A stretch of DNA of 64,000 bases from Pseudomonas paeninsulae (GCF_035621475.1 NZ_CP141799.1:2220501-2284500); one strand, 5' to 3'; counted from the first letter of the stretch, positions 35,501 through 44,807 are shown. Translations and numbers: made by a program. Notes: generated from the sequence alone by a model not told the origin.

Positions 35501-35615
35501 AGTCGGCGGTCTGCTGGTGGGCACCTTCTTCACCCTATTTGTGATTCCAACCCTGTACATGCTGCTGCGCCGTTGGCAGCCGCTGGTACAGGAAGAGGAA
35601 ATGGTCGCGACGTAG
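32550..35615 (+). CDS. RND-family inner-membrane efflux pump
   Basis: A 1021-residue HAE1-type RND proton antiporter: 12 helices, two large periplasmic loops, N-terminal CIRRPVFASVLSLILVLLG, and the helix-4 motif GLVVDDAIVMLENIHRH with the proton-relay Asp pair. The second half shows GLITKHGILIVEFANVLLR. It is slightly shorter than AcrB/MexB. A MexMN-like two-gene layout using a shared TolC/OprM-type channel is likely. Substrates (drugs, biocides or other) cannot be told from sequence. Confidence 0.94.
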   Translation: MTLSDICIRRPVFASVLSLILVLLGLMAYDRLSVREYPNVDVPIVTVNVTYPGASPEIMESQVAQPIEDVLSGIEGLDFVSSISRSENTQITAQFRLGSNSDEAANDVRDRLGRVRGLLPDEIAEPIVQKVEADAQPVVWLAFYSERYSALEITDVLERVIKDRLQTIAGVSEVQVRGGRTLAMRIWLDPEKLAAHNLTVQDVEDALRRQNVEIPAGRIESREREFTVLSETDLNTPEQFNQLILDDSQGYLLRLADVGHAEIGAQNERSIVRYKGRPAVSMGVIKQATANPLDISDGLNAALPEVRALLPEGMEMAIAHDNSLFIRESIDNVFITIWEAVALVILIIFIFLRSLRATIIPLVTIPVSLIGAFALMSLMGFTINTLTLLAMVLAIGLVVDDAIVMLENIHRHIEQGMQPMQAALKGSREIAFAVIAMTLTLAAVFAPIGFMQGTTGKLFTEFAWTLAGAVLVSGFVALTLTPMMCALLLKPHQAGERHNRLYNLIEDFLNSLTHGYKRLLARALAAWWLVVGVLVLALLACLLLFSGLKAELAPTEDTSTIIGVFNGPDGATIDYTGRYAREIEAAYASVPETNRYMVIAGFPTVAQGISFMKLEDWGERSRSQFEIRNELLTKFQDIAGFRAFPVNRPPLGQSARNQPVNFVIRSSLEYAELQAYVDELLHSLRDYPGLESLDSDLKLNAPQLKVAVNREQAVAVGTDVATIGRSLESLFGSRQVTRFKQNGEQYDVMVQLQDVDRSNPQDLDRVYVRGRDESMVQLSNLIEVRETVAPRELNHFNQLRAVTVSANVGSGYTLGEALAYLENTARGVFPPDTQYDYTGTSRDFKESGSGIALIFALALAFIFLVLAAQFESFTDPLIILFSVPLSMAGALLALTLFGGTLNIYSQIGLVTLIGLITKHGILIVEFANVLLRQGQELRSAVIDASVQRLRPILMTTGAMVLGSLPLAIATGAGAESRQQIGLVIVGGLLVGTFFTLFVIPTLYMLLRRWQPLVQEEEMVAT

Positions 35616-35749
35616 GATGGACCGGAGCGCCGGCCGCTCAGGAGCGCAGCGAACAGTCCACCATTGCCGGCAGCAGTGGCGTACTGCTTCGCGAGTACGC
35701 CCTACGGCGTGAGTCCATGCTGCGCTGCTGGCGGCTAAAGCTGATACCC

Positions 35750-35816
35750 GTAGGAGCGGGCCATGCCCGCGATAAGGTATGGCCTGCAAAACATCGCGGG
35801 CCTCGCCCGCTCCTAC
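35750..35816. repeat. REP element with GTAGGAGCGGG arms
   Basis: GTAGGAGCGGG at 35750-35760 is matched by CCCGCTCCTAC at 35806-35816, with inner GCCCGCGAT and ATCGCGGGC arms. This is the classic Pseudomonas extragenic palindrome, between two convergent genes. The rest of 35616-35826 shows no gene. Confidence 0.85.
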
Positions 35817-35826
35817 AAGTGACTTG

Positions 35827-36834
35827 TTACTCGACCTTGAGCACCAGCTTGCCGAAGTTCTCGCCGCTGAACAGCTTGAGCAAGGTTTCCGGGAAGGTTT
35901 TCAGGCCGACCACGATGTCTTCTTTGGACTTCAGCTGACCACTGGCCAGCCAGCCGCCCATTTCCTGGGCTGCCTCGGCGAAGCGCGGGGCGTAGGTCAT
36001 CACCACCATGCCTTCCATGCGTGCGCTGTTGACCAGCAACTGCAGGTAGTTGGCCGGGCCCTTGATCGCCTCCTTGTTGTTGTACTGGCTGATGGCGCCG
36101 CAGATCACCACCCGCGCCTTGAACCTGAGGCGCGTCAGCACGGTATCGAGGATGTCGCCGCCGACGTTGTCGAAATACACGTCCACGCCTTTCGGGCACT
36201 CGCGCTTGAGGCCGGCATGCAGGTCTTCGTTCTTGTAATCGATGGCGCCGTCGAAGCCCAGCTCATCGACCAGGAATTTGCACTTGTCGGCGCCGCCGGC
36301 GATGCCGACCACGCGGCAGCCCTTGAGCTTGGCGATCTGCCCGGCGACGCTGCCGACCGCACCGGCGGCCCCGGAGATCACCACGGTTTCACCGGACTTG
36401 GGCGCACCTACGTCGAGCAGGGCGAAGTAGGCGGTCATCCCGGTCATGCCCAGTGCCGATAGGTACAGCGGCAAGGGGGCGCGTTTGGGGTCGACCTTGT
36501 AGAAGCCTTTTGGCTCACCGAGGAAATAGTCCTGCACGCCGAGGGCGCCGTTGACGTGCTCGCCGACAGCGAAGTCCGGGTGCTGCGAGGCGATTACTTC
36601 ACCGACGCCGAGGGCGCGCATCACCTCGCCGAGACCGACCGGCGGGATGTAGGACTTGGCGTCGTTCATCCAGCCGCGCATGGCCGGGTCGAGGGACAGG
36701 TAAGCGTTCTTCACCAGGATCTGTCCGGGGCCGGGTTCGCCGACCGGCTTTTCCTCATAACTGAAGGTGTCGCGGCTGGGCAAGCCGACCGGACGTTGGG
36801 CGAGGAGGAATTGGCGGTTGAGCAGGGCAGTCAT
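35827..36834 (-). CDS. NADPH-dependent MDR oxidoreductase (CurA/leukotriene reductase-like)
   Basis: A 335-residue medium-chain reductase without zinc ligands. Features are LDPAMRGWMNDAKSYIPPV near the N-terminus, the GMTGMTAYFALLDVGAPK region, and the nucleotide-binding ISGAAGAVGSVAGQIAKLKG at about residue 153. It likely reduces the double bond of alpha,beta-unsaturated carbonyls with NADPH. The physiological substrate is unknown. Stands alone, convergent with the RND gene. Confidence 0.92.
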   Translation of the reverse strand: MTALLNRQFLLAQRPVGLPSRDTFSYEEKPVGEPGPGQILVKNAYLSLDPAMRGWMNDAKSYIPPVGLGEVMRALGVGEVIASQHPDFAVGEHVNGALGVQDYFLGEPKGFYKVDPKRAPLPLYLSALGMTGMTAYFALLDVGAPKSGETVVISGAAGAVGSVAGQIAKLKGCRVVGIAGGADKCKFLVDELGFDGAIDYKNEDLHAGLKRECPKGVDVYFDNVGGDILDTVLTRLRFKARVVICGAISQYNNKEAIKGPANYLQLLVNSARMEGMVVMTYAPRFAEAAQEMGGWLASGQLKSKEDIVVGLKTFPETLLKLFSGENFGKLVLKVE

Positions 36835-37060
36835 GGTCGGTTCTCACTGAGCGGAAACCACGGTGATAGCCCTTCGCCGGGTGCTGGGCAAGGTAAGCCA
36901 GCCAGCCGAATACGGGTTAATCCATTAGAGTGATGAGAGTCTGGGGTGCTTAATCATTATTTTGCATGAAGGCAAAACTGTTGTTCAAATAGTGCTGCCG
37001 CGCCGGGCGCTGCTCTGACTAGACTCTGCGCAGACTTTCAATTCTCGTGAGGACACACAG

Positions 37061-37822
<762 letters not shown>

Positions 37823-37883
37823 GCGCGCTTCGCTAGCAGTAAGAACAGGAGGGTTGGCGCGGAGCGCAGCGAAGCCCAGCTAG

Positions 37884-37909
37884 TAGGTAGTAGGGCGGGT
37901 GAACCCGCC
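37884..37909. repeat. Short GGCGGGT / ACCCGCC hairpin
   Basis: GGCGGGT and ACCCGCC form a tight hairpin between the SDR gene and benE, likely an extragenic repeat or terminator. The remaining sequence from 37823 to 38068 shows no gene. Confidence 0.45.
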
Positions 37910-38068
37910 AGGACGAGGCAAATCCAAGGCTTGGCGAGATGCACCCGTCCTACGTCCTGAGTGGGTGGCATTTTTCCCGGACCTCATCCGATCCCGTTAC
38001 GCAGTCTTCAATGCCCGTAAGTTGGCGCTAAGCCTGCTAAGCCCAACAGCGCTTGTCCGTGGATCCCA

Positions 38069-39259
38069 TCAATCCTTACCCCAGTTCAAAATTGCCAGGG
38101 TCAGCAAGCCGGCGACTATGCCCCAGAAGGCCGAGCCAACCGCGAACAGGGTCATGCCCGAGGCGGTGACCAGGAAGGTGATCAGCGCCGCCTCGCGCTC
38201 CTTGGGTTCGCTCATGGCCTGGGTCAGGCCGCCGATGATCGAGGCGAACAGCGCCAGCGCCGCGATCGACAGGATCAACGCCTTGGGCAGGGCGGTGAAC
38301 AGGGCGGCCAGGGTGGCGCCGAAGATCCCGGCAATGCCGTAGAACACCCCGCACCAGACTGCGGCCGTATAGCGTTTGCTCGGGTCTTCATGGGCTTCCG
38401 GGCCGGCGCAGATCGCGGCGCTGATCGCCGCCATATGAATGCCATGGCTGCCAAAGGGGGCCAGCACGATTGAGGTCAGGCCGGTGACGGTGAGCAGTGG
38501 CGAGGCCGGCACGTTGTAACCGTTGGCACGCAATACGGCCATGCCGGGCAGGTTCTGCGAGGTCATGGCGACGATGAACAGCGGAATGCCGATGCTGATG
38601 GCCGCCGCCAGGGAGAAGCTCGGCGTGGTCCATTCGGGCGTGGCCAGTTGTAGCTCGAAGTGCTCGAAATTAAGCAGGCCGAAGATGCCGGCCAGCAGGG
38701 TGCCGACCAGCAGCGCGGCGAGCACCGCATAGCGCGGCAGCAGACGTTTGCCCAGCAGGTAGGCGAGCAGCATCGCCACCACCAGCACTGGCTGCTGCTC
38801 GGCGGCCACGCAGATCTCCAGGCCGATCTTGAACAGCACGCCAGCGAGCAGGGCGGCGGCGATGGAACCTGGGATTCGGCGCATAAGGCGGTCGAAGCTG
38901 CCGGTCAGGCCGATCAACACGATCAATCCCGAGGCGAGGATATAGGCGCCAATCGCCTCGCTGTAGGGCACCCCCGGCAGGCTGCTGATCAACAGCGCAG
39001 CGCCCGGGGTCGACCAGGCGATCATCACCGGCGCGCGGTAACGCAGCGATAGGCCGATACAGCCAATGGCCATGCCGATCGACAACGCCCAGATCCATGA
39101 AGAAACTTGTCCGCTGCTCAGTCCCGCCGCCTGGCCAGCCTGGAATATCAGCACCAGTGAACTGGTGTAGCCGGTGAGCATGGCGATAAAGCCGGCGACC
39201 ACCGCCGAGGTTGAGGTGTCGGCCAGTGGGCGCAGGCGTGTCTGAACCGCTTCGGGCAT
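38069..39259 (-). CDS. benE: Benzoate/H+ symporter BenE family
   Basis: A 396-residue inner-membrane transporter with about 12 helices. BenE-family features are FQAGQAAGLSSGQVSSWIWALS, PVMIAWSTPGAALL, and IFIVAMTSQN-like LFIVAMTSQNLPGMAVLRAN in the middle. No benzoate-degradation genes are nearby, so the substrate may be another aromatic or organic acid. Its ATG follows directly on the stop codon of the LysE-type exporter, so the two are co-transcribed. Confidence 0.9.
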   Translation of the reverse strand: MPEAVQTRLRPLADTSTSAVVAGFIAMLTGYTSSLVLIFQAGQAAGLSSGQVSSWIWALSIGMAIGCIGLSLRYRAPVMIAWSTPGAALLISSLPGVPYSEAIGAYILASGLIVLIGLTGSFDRLMRRIPGSIAAALLAGVLFKIGLEICVAAEQQPVLVVAMLLAYLLGKRLLPRYAVLAALLVGTLLAGIFGLLNFEHFELQLATPEWTTPSFSLAAAISIGIPLFIVAMTSQNLPGMAVLRANGYNVPASPLLTVTGLTSIVLAPFGSHGIHMAAISAAICAGPEAHEDPSKRYTAAVWCGVFYGIAGIFGATLAALFTALPKALILSIAALALFASIIGGLTQAMSEPKEREAALITFLVTASGMTLFAVGSAFWGIVAGLLTLAILNWGKD

Positions 39260-39874
39260 CTACAGGACTCCTTTGACGTCCGTAAGAATCGGGTACAGCG
39301 AGACGACCAAGAGTAGCGCCATAGTGATATTGAAACCGCGCAATATCCGCGGATTACCCAGCCAGTTGCGCAGCAGGCTGCCGGCCATGGTCCAGACGCT
39401 CATGGTCGGGCAGTTGACCAAGGCGAACAGGGCGGCGATGCACAGCACATTGACCACGAAGTCGTCCTGAGGGGTATAGGTGGTAATGGCGCCGATGGCC
39501 ATGATCCAGGCCTTGGGGTTGACCCACTGGAAGGCTGCGGCCTGAAGGAAGCTGAACGGTTTGCCGTGCGCACCGACGGTGCTGTCTGGCGCGCCGGCGT
39601 TGGCGATTTTCCAGGCCAGGTAGAGCAGGTAGGCGGCGCCGACGTAGCGCAGCAGGCTGTAGAGCAATGGCACCTGCTCGAACAGTTGGCCGAGGCCCAA
39701 ACCAACCGCCAGGACCAATAGCATCAGGCCCAGGCTGATGCCGAGCATATGCGGCAGGCTGCGGCGCAGGCCGAAGTTGGCGCCGGAGGCGAGCAACATG
39801 GTGTTGTTCGGCCCTGGCGTCACCGAGGTAACGAAGGCAAAGGCGATAAAGGCGATCAGCAGTTCAGTGGTCAT
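39260..39874 (-). CDS. LysE/RhtB-family amino-acid exporter
   Basis: A 204-residue exporter with five to six helices. It has the N-terminal family motif SVTPGPNNTMLLASGANFG, the AYLLYLAWKI loop and KAWIMAIGAI in the middle. These proteins export amino acids or derivatives. The ATG at 39874 is chosen because the family start MTTELLIAFIAFAF then aligns. First gene of a pair with benE, which abuts it with no gap. Confidence 0.9.
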   Translation of the reverse strand: MTTELLIAFIAFAFVTSVTPGPNNTMLLASGANFGLRRSLPHMLGISLGLMLLVLAVGLGLGQLFEQVPLLYSLLRYVGAAYLLYLAWKIANAGAPDSTVGAHGKPFSFLQAAAFQWVNPKAWIMAIGAITTYTPQDDFVVNVLCIAALFALVNCPTMSVWTMAGSLLRNWLGNPRILRGFNITMALLLVVSLYPILTDVKGVL

Positions 39875-40013
39875 GGCCGGGCACTCGGGGTCAGTGCTGC
39901 TCAGCCTAAGGGCAGTTGTGCGGCGCGTCGCGGTACAGCGGGGCAGGCATTGGGTGGAACAGTTTGCAAGTGTGCGCTGAAGTGGGCGGTACAGTTGCAC
40001 CGCACAAGGCGTT

Positions 40014-40469
40014 TTAACCTTTCGTCAATCCGCCCTGATGGCTGTTACCCAGGGCCTGATTGACCTCTAGCCAGCCCTTTATGGCGTCCTCACCAACTTC
40101 GCCGAAGGCCCGTTGCAACAGCTTGGCCTGTTCGCGGCGCAGAGCCAGTTCCAGCTTGGCCCCTTCAGGGGTAAACCCGAGTAGGCGCTTACGCTTGTCA
40201 TCTGCGGCCGTCAGGCTTTCCACCAGGCCCATTTCCAGTAACTGGCGCAGCGGCGTATTGAGTGCCTGTTTGCTCACGCCCAGGTAGGCCAGCAGTTCCT
40301 TCATGCTCAGCCCCGGGTACTTGGCGATAAAAAACAGAATGCGGTGGTGCACGCGCGACAGGCCGCGACGCGCCAGCATTTCGTCGGCCTTGGCGGTGAA
40401 CGCCTGGTAACCGAAGAAGAAGGCTTCCATGGCGGCTTGTTGGGTGGTGACGTTTTTGAGGTCAGGCAT
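40014..40469 (-). CDS. MarR-family transcriptional regulator
   Basis: A 151-residue winged-helix regulator: LSRVHHRILFFIAKYPGLSM, then KELLAYLGVSKQALNTPLRQL as the recognition helix region, then the wing LTAADDKRKRLLGFT. The ATG at 40469 is used; the longer frame upstream is an artefact of the divergent region. It is divergent from the aminotransferase gene, and a perfect 17-base palindrome lies between them, the likely operator. Confidence 0.9.
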   Translation of the reverse strand: MPDLKNVTTQQAAMEAFFFGYQAFTAKADEMLARRGLSRVHHRILFFIAKYPGLSMKELLAYLGVSKQALNTPLRQLLEMGLVESLTAADDKRKRLLGFTPEGAKLELALRREQAKLLQRAFGEVGEDAIKGWLEVNQALGNSHQGGLTKG

Positions 40470-40514
40470 TAAGGTCAAGCCTGTTGACGTATTGGGTCGG
40501 GGTGTCGTAATTTC

Positions 40515-40531
40515 GGTCAAACAGTTTGACC
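40515..40531. promoter_or_regulatory. Perfect palindromic operator GGTCAAACAGTTTGACC
   Basis: An 8-bp inverted repeat around a central A, located 46 bases before the marR start and 33 bases before the aminotransferase start. It is the right size for a MarR dimer and is placed to control both divergent promoters. Confidence 0.75.
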
Positions 40532-40563
40532 TATTTTTATTCGCCTTTGCTACCGGTGTCTCC

Positions 40564-41730
40564 ATGGCCTTCTCCGAACGCGTTGCCCGCCTGAAAAGCT
40601 CCTTGATCCGTGAAATTCTCGCCGCGGCGCAGCGCCCGGAAGTAATGTCCTTTGCCGGTGGCCTGCCGGCCGAGCCGATGCTGCCCAAGGTCGAATGGGC
40701 GGATATGCCGGCGAGCATGGGCCAGTACGGCATGAGCGAAGGCGAACCGGCATTGCGCGAGGCCATCGCCGATGAAGCCCGCGCCCTTGGCGTACCCTGC
40801 GATGCCAGCCAGGTGCTGATCGTCAGTGGTTCGCAGCAGACCCTGGACCTGGCCAGCAAACTGTTTATCGATCCGGGCACCGAAGTTTTGCTCGAAGCGC
40901 CGACCTATCTGGCCGCCTTGCAGGCCTTCCAGTTGTTTGGCGCCGACTGCATCGGCGTGCCGCAGGAGGCCGATGGCCCGCAGATCGACGCGCTGCGTCA
41001 GCGCCTGGAACAGCACAAGCCGGCTTTTGCCTACCTGATCCCGACCTTCCAGAACCCCTCGGCGGTGCGCTACAGCGAAGCCAAGCGCGACGCGGTGGCG
41101 GCCTTGCTCGACGAGTTCGGCGTGACCCTGATCGAAGACGAACCCTACCGCGAGCTGGTGTTCGACGAGGGCAGCGCCACGCCGATCGTCAGCCGCCTGC
41201 AAAAAGCCAGCTGGATCTATACCGGCACCGTGTCCAAGACCCTGCTGCCAGGCCTGCGCGTCGGTTACCTGATTGCGACCCCGGACCTGTTCCCCTACCT
41301 GCTGCGTCTCAAGCAGTCGGCGGATTTGCACACCAACCGCGTCGGCCAGTGGCAGGCCCTGCAATGGTTGGGCACCCGTCACTACCGCGAGCATCTGGCC
41401 GAGTTGCGCGACTTCTACCGCATCCGCCGGGATGCCATGCAAGCGGTGTTGCAGGAGCACTTCAGCGATCTGGCCGATTGGCAGATTCCTCAGGGCGGCT
41501 TGTTCTTCTGGCTGACCCTCAAACAGCCGCTGGATACGCGTACCTTGCTCACGCCGGCGCTGGCGCAGAACGTTGCCTTCATGCCGGGCGAGCCGTTTTT
41601 CATCGATCCGGATCAGCATCCGGGGCATATGCGGCTTAACTTCAGCCATATTGCCCCGGCGCGCCTGGACGAAGGCCTCAAGCGCCTGGCCGGGGTGATC
41701 CGCGAAGCGCAGGCCAATCTGGCGGCTTGA
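40564..41730 (+). CDS. PLP-dependent aminotransferase, class I/II
   Basis: A 388-residue fold-type-I aminotransferase of the 2-aminoadipate/MocR-like group without the HTH. It has the N-terminal VMSFAGGLPAEPMLP, the PTFQNPSAVRY region, EDEPYRELVFD with the PLP-ring Asp, and TGTVSKTLLPGLRVGYL with the Schiff-base Lys at about residue 225. Amino donor and acceptor are unknown. No ribosome site is seen, so a leaderless or weakly translated mRNA is possible. It is under the palindrome shared with the MarR gene. Confidence 0.92.
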   Translation: MAFSERVARLKSSLIREILAAAQRPEVMSFAGGLPAEPMLPKVEWADMPASMGQYGMSEGEPALREAIADEARALGVPCDASQVLIVSGSQQTLDLASKLFIDPGTEVLLEAPTYLAALQAFQLFGADCIGVPQEADGPQIDALRQRLEQHKPAFAYLIPTFQNPSAVRYSEAKRDAVAALLDEFGVTLIEDEPYRELVFDEGSATPIVSRLQKASWIYTGTVSKTLLPGLRVGYLIATPDLFPYLLRLKQSADLHTNRVGQWQALQWLGTRHYREHLAELRDFYRIRRDAMQAVLQEHFSDLADWQIPQGGLFFWLTLKQPLDTRTLLTPALAQNVAFMPGEPFFIDPDQHPGHMRLNFSHIAPARLDEGLKRLAGVIREAQANLAA

Positions 41731-41802
41731 TCGAGTAGGGCGGCCTCGCCGCGCAGCGGCAGCCCGCCGCCTATGACAGACGAGTAGAGGGAGAGCAAGG
41801 CG

Positions 41803-42405
41803 ATGTACAAGGTCTACGGCGACACCCGTTCGGGCAACTGTTACAAGGTCAAGTTGATGCTCAACCTGCTGGGTATTGCCCATCAGTGGGTGCCCGTGGA
41901 CATCCTCAGGGGCGAAACCCAGAGCGAGACGTTCCTGGCGAAGAATCCCAACGGCAAGATCCCGGTGCTGGAACTGGAAGACGGCACCTGCCTGTGGGAG
42001 TCCAATGCGATTCTCAACTTCCTCGCCGACGGCACGGAGTTTCTGCCGAGCGAGTCGCGCCTGCGCACCCAGGTGCTGCAGTGGCAGTTCTTCGAACAAT
42101 ACAGCCACGAGCCCTACATCGCCGTGGCGCGCTTTATCCAGCTCTACCAGGGCCTGCCTGAGGCGCGCCGTAAGGAATATGAAGACTGCCATGCGCGCGG
42201 CCACAAGGCGCTCAAGGTGATGGAGCGGCAGCTGCAGCGCACCTCCTACCTGGTTGGCGAACAGTATTCGATTGCCGATATCGCGCTCTACGCCTACACC
42301 CATGTGGCCGATGAGGGCGGTTTCGATCTTGGCCCCTATCCGTCCATTCGCGCCTGGCTCGATCGCGTCGCCAGTCACCCGAAGCATGTGAGCATGCTGG
42401 GTTAA
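41803..42405 (+). CDS. Glutathione S-transferase family protein
   Basis: A 200-residue GST: N-terminal thioredoxin-fold domain with YKVYGDTRSGNCYKVKLMLN (Ser/Cys at the catalytic turn), NPNGKIPVLELEDG and the glutathione-binding WESNAIL, then an all-helical C-terminal domain with YSIADIALYAYTHVA. It lies 72 bases after the aminotransferase on the same strand and may be in its operon. GAGGGAGAG precedes the ATG. Detoxification role likely, substrate unknown. Confidence 0.93.
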   Translation: MYKVYGDTRSGNCYKVKLMLNLLGIAHQWVPVDILRGETQSETFLAKNPNGKIPVLELEDGTCLWESNAILNFLADGTEFLPSESRLRTQVLQWQFFEQYSHEPYIAVARFIQLYQGLPEARRKEYEDCHARGHKALKVMERQLQRTSYLVGEQYSIADIALYAYTHVADEGGFDLGPYPSIRAWLDRVASHPKHVSMLG

Positions 42406-42538
42406 TAAGGCATCTCGCTCTGCTCGATGCACGCAGCATGTTGCGCCGGGCTGCTACAGTTCGAAGCAGGTCGATCAGTCGGCTGTTTTGACCCTATGCC
42501 AGCCGCCCTGGCGGCAACCGTCTGGAGTGAACCTGCGC

Positions 42539-43177
42539 ATGATCGAAGTCCCCAGCCGCAAAATCCAGTTGGCGCTGATCGTGGTCATGCTCCTGCTGAT
42601 CTGGCTGTGGGCCGCGATCAACCCCTTGAGCCGCGAGGACTGGTTGTTGGAAAACCTGCTGGTGTTCTTTTTCGCCGGCCTGTTGCTGGCGACCTATCGA
42701 CGCTTTGCATTTTCCCTGACGGCGTATTGGCTGTTCGCCTTGTTCCTCGGCATGCATCTGTACGGCTCCCATTACACCTATGCCGAAACGCCGCTGGGCT
42801 TCTGGTATCAGGAAACTTTTGCGCTTGACCGCAACCACTACGACCGGCTGGTGCATTTCTCCTTTGGCTTACTGTTGGTCTATCCCCTGCGCGAGTTACT
42901 GCATCGTTCGGCGAGGCTCACTGGCCTGTGGCTGGCTATCCTCAGCCTCGCCGTGGTGATGGCCTTGAGCGCATTCTACGAACAGGTGGAAATGCTCGCG
43001 GCCGTGCTGGTCAGCCCAGAGTTGGGTTCAGCGTTCCTGGGCACCCAGGGCGACGAATGGGACGCTCAAAAAGATTCTGGACTAGCGATGCTGGGGGCCT
43101 TGAGCGTATTGCTGATAGTGGCGGCGGGGTCGCGATTTGGCGCCGGCAATCGGCGCCGAAGCCTGGTCGGGCAGTGA
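42539..43177 (+). CDS. DUF2238 (YjdF-like) membrane protein
   Basis: A 212-residue integral membrane protein with about six helices. The family motif HLYGSHYTYAETPLGFWYQE is followed by RNHYDRLVHFSFGLLLVYPL and later GTQGDEWDAQKDSGLAMLGA, whose conserved Asp/Glu/His could bind a metal. ATG at 42539; an upstream in-frame ATG cannot be excluded. Function unknown. Confidence 0.87.
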   Translation: MIEVPSRKIQLALIVVMLLLIWLWAAINPLSREDWLLENLLVFFFAGLLLATYRRFAFSLTAYWLFALFLGMHLYGSHYTYAETPLGFWYQETFALDRNHYDRLVHFSFGLLLVYPLRELLHRSARLTGLWLAILSLAVVMALSAFYEQVEMLAAVLVSPELGSAFLGTQGDEWDAQKDSGLAMLGALSVLLIVAAGSRFGAGNRRRSLVGQ

Positions 43178-43484
43178 AACCGAAGTGGTCACATAGAGCC
43201 TCCAGCGCAGACCCTCGACCTGTGTGGCGGCTGGCCAACCATTACCGGCATGCACGGCTGCCTACGTAACCTGTGGCAATCCAGCGTATTGGCTGATGTC
43301 GCCGAGCCAGCGGGGCTCAGGTGTCAGCGCGTCGGTGTTCCTTCGACCTGCTCGAGTAGCAGGCGTTTCGGAGTTTGCAGCAGGCAGTCGGACAGTTCGG
43401 GATCGCTTACGCTGCGCGACAGCAATCGGCGTCAGCAGCGTTTGCACTCCCGGTCAATTGGCAGAAACACGGCGGTTGCAGGAG
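43178..43484. other. Non-coding or decayed stretch left of the IS30 element
   Basis: No intact gene. On the minus strand, coding-like pieces appear in different frames: LPIDRECKRC near the IS, then DPELSDCLLQTPKRLLLEQV after an in-frame stop, and LTPEPRWLGDISQYAGLPQ in a third frame. This looks like a broken gene of unknown family, with frameshifts, ending near 43262. Confidence 0.4.
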
Positions 43485-44569
43485 CTGAGTGCAACACGGT
43501 TATTGAATTGAGGCTGGAGCATCATGCTGCATTGTCATGGCCTTTTGCATTACTTCCCCAATAACTTCGATCGGGCATTTAAAGTCGAAGCGTTTACGGG
43601 GACGCATATTCATTTGCAAGGCAATGGCATCCAACGTTTCCTGGCTATGCACCGACAAGTCCGTTCCTTTGGGCAGGTACTGCCGGATCAGGCCGTTGAT
43701 GTTCTCGTTGCTGCCGCGCTGCCAGGGACTGTGTGGGTCGCAGAAGTAAATTGCCACCCCGGTCTGCTGGGTGATTTCAGCATGCCGCGCCATTTCTCGA
43801 CCCTGGTCGTAGGTCATGCTCTTGCGCATCGCCAACGGCATGCCATTGAGCGCTGCACTGAAGCCCTCCATCGCCGAGGTTGCCGTCGCGTCATTCATCT
43901 TCACCAGCATCAGGTAGCCACTGGTGCGCTCCACCAACGTGCCTACAGACGAGGCGTTGGCCTTACCCTTGATCAGGTCGCCTTCCCAATGCCCCGGCAT
44001 CAGCCGGTCTTCGATCTCCGGCGGGCGCACATGAATGCTGACCATCTCGGGGATCTGTCCGCGCCGATCCACGCCGCCAGAACGCGGTCTGCGCGTCGTC
44101 TTGCTTTGGCGCAGGCAGATGATCAGCTCCTTACGCAGCTCGCCGACCGGCAAGGCATAGAACGCGTTATAGATCGTCTCGCGACAGACGTAGGCATCTC
44201 TGAGGCTGGGAATGTTCATGCTGCGCAGCTTGCCGGCAATCTGCTCTGGAGACAAACGCCCACGCAGCATATGGGCCACCAACTCGAAGCGCTCGCTACC
44301 CGGCAACAGTTTTCGCATCGGTCGACAAACCTGACGGCGGTCCTGCATCTGCTGCTGGGCCAAGCGGGCCGAGTAGCCGCCACAGGCATCTCGATTGCGG
44401 CGCAGCTCACGGCTGATGGTCGAAGGGGATCGGGTGATCAAGCAGGCAATCTTGCGCAGGCTGAAGCCTTGGGCACGACCGATTTGAATGGTGGCGCGCT
44501 CTTCAACGCTGAGTTCGGAATAAGACATAGGGGCAACACCGTACCGGAAAGGTCAGGTGTTGCACTCAG
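43485..44569 (-). mobile_element. IS30-family insertion sequence
   Basis: A 1085-bp element bounded by inverted repeats CTGAGTGCAACAC at 43485-43497 and its complement at 44557-44569. It carries one transposase gene. I do not see a clear target duplication next to the ends. Confidence 0.88.
43500..44528 (-). CDS. IS30-family transposase
   Basis: A 342-residue transposase. The N-terminal HTH reads LSVEERATIQIGRAQGFSLR with ITRSPSTISRELRRN, followed by a DDE integrase core: MPGHWEGDLIKGKANASSVG (first Asp), MTYDQGREMARH (second Asp) and SPWQRGSNENINGLIRQYLP (Glu in the IS30 signature). Full length without stops, so probably active. Starts close to the right end of the element. Confidence 0.96.
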   Translation of the reverse strand: MSYSELSVEERATIQIGRAQGFSLRKIACLITRSPSTISRELRRNRDACGGYSARLAQQQMQDRRQVCRPMRKLLPGSERFELVAHMLRGRLSPEQIAGKLRSMNIPSLRDAYVCRETIYNAFYALPVGELRKELIICLRQSKTTRRPRSGGVDRRGQIPEMVSIHVRPPEIEDRLMPGHWEGDLIKGKANASSVGTLVERTSGYLMLVKMNDATATSAMEGFSAALNGMPLAMRKSMTYDQGREMARHAEITQQTGVAIYFCDPHSPWQRGSNENINGLIRQYLPKGTDLSVHSQETLDAIALQMNMRPRKRFDFKCPIEVIGEVMQKAMTMQHDAPASIQ

Positions 44570-44807
44570 TTTTTGCCGCCGCCCACGGTAATAAAACCCC
44601 GGCTGCAATTGTCTAGCCAAGCCCTGGCTTGCTTGGGGGATTACCGGGACACCAACTCCAAGCGCTAACAGGCGTGTGCTGAAAAGACGCGCACTGCGCG
44701 ACGCTAGCGACGCTGTGGGGATAAGGCACTGGTGGAAGTTGTAGTGGTGTTGCGAAAGCCGATAGGTGAGTTTCTTCTGGAGGGATTACCGCGCTTGGTG
44801 CACGCAT

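Noticed and set aside
40537..42432. 631-codon minus-strand frame
   Set aside because: Antisense to the aminotransferase and GST genes, both with clear motifs.
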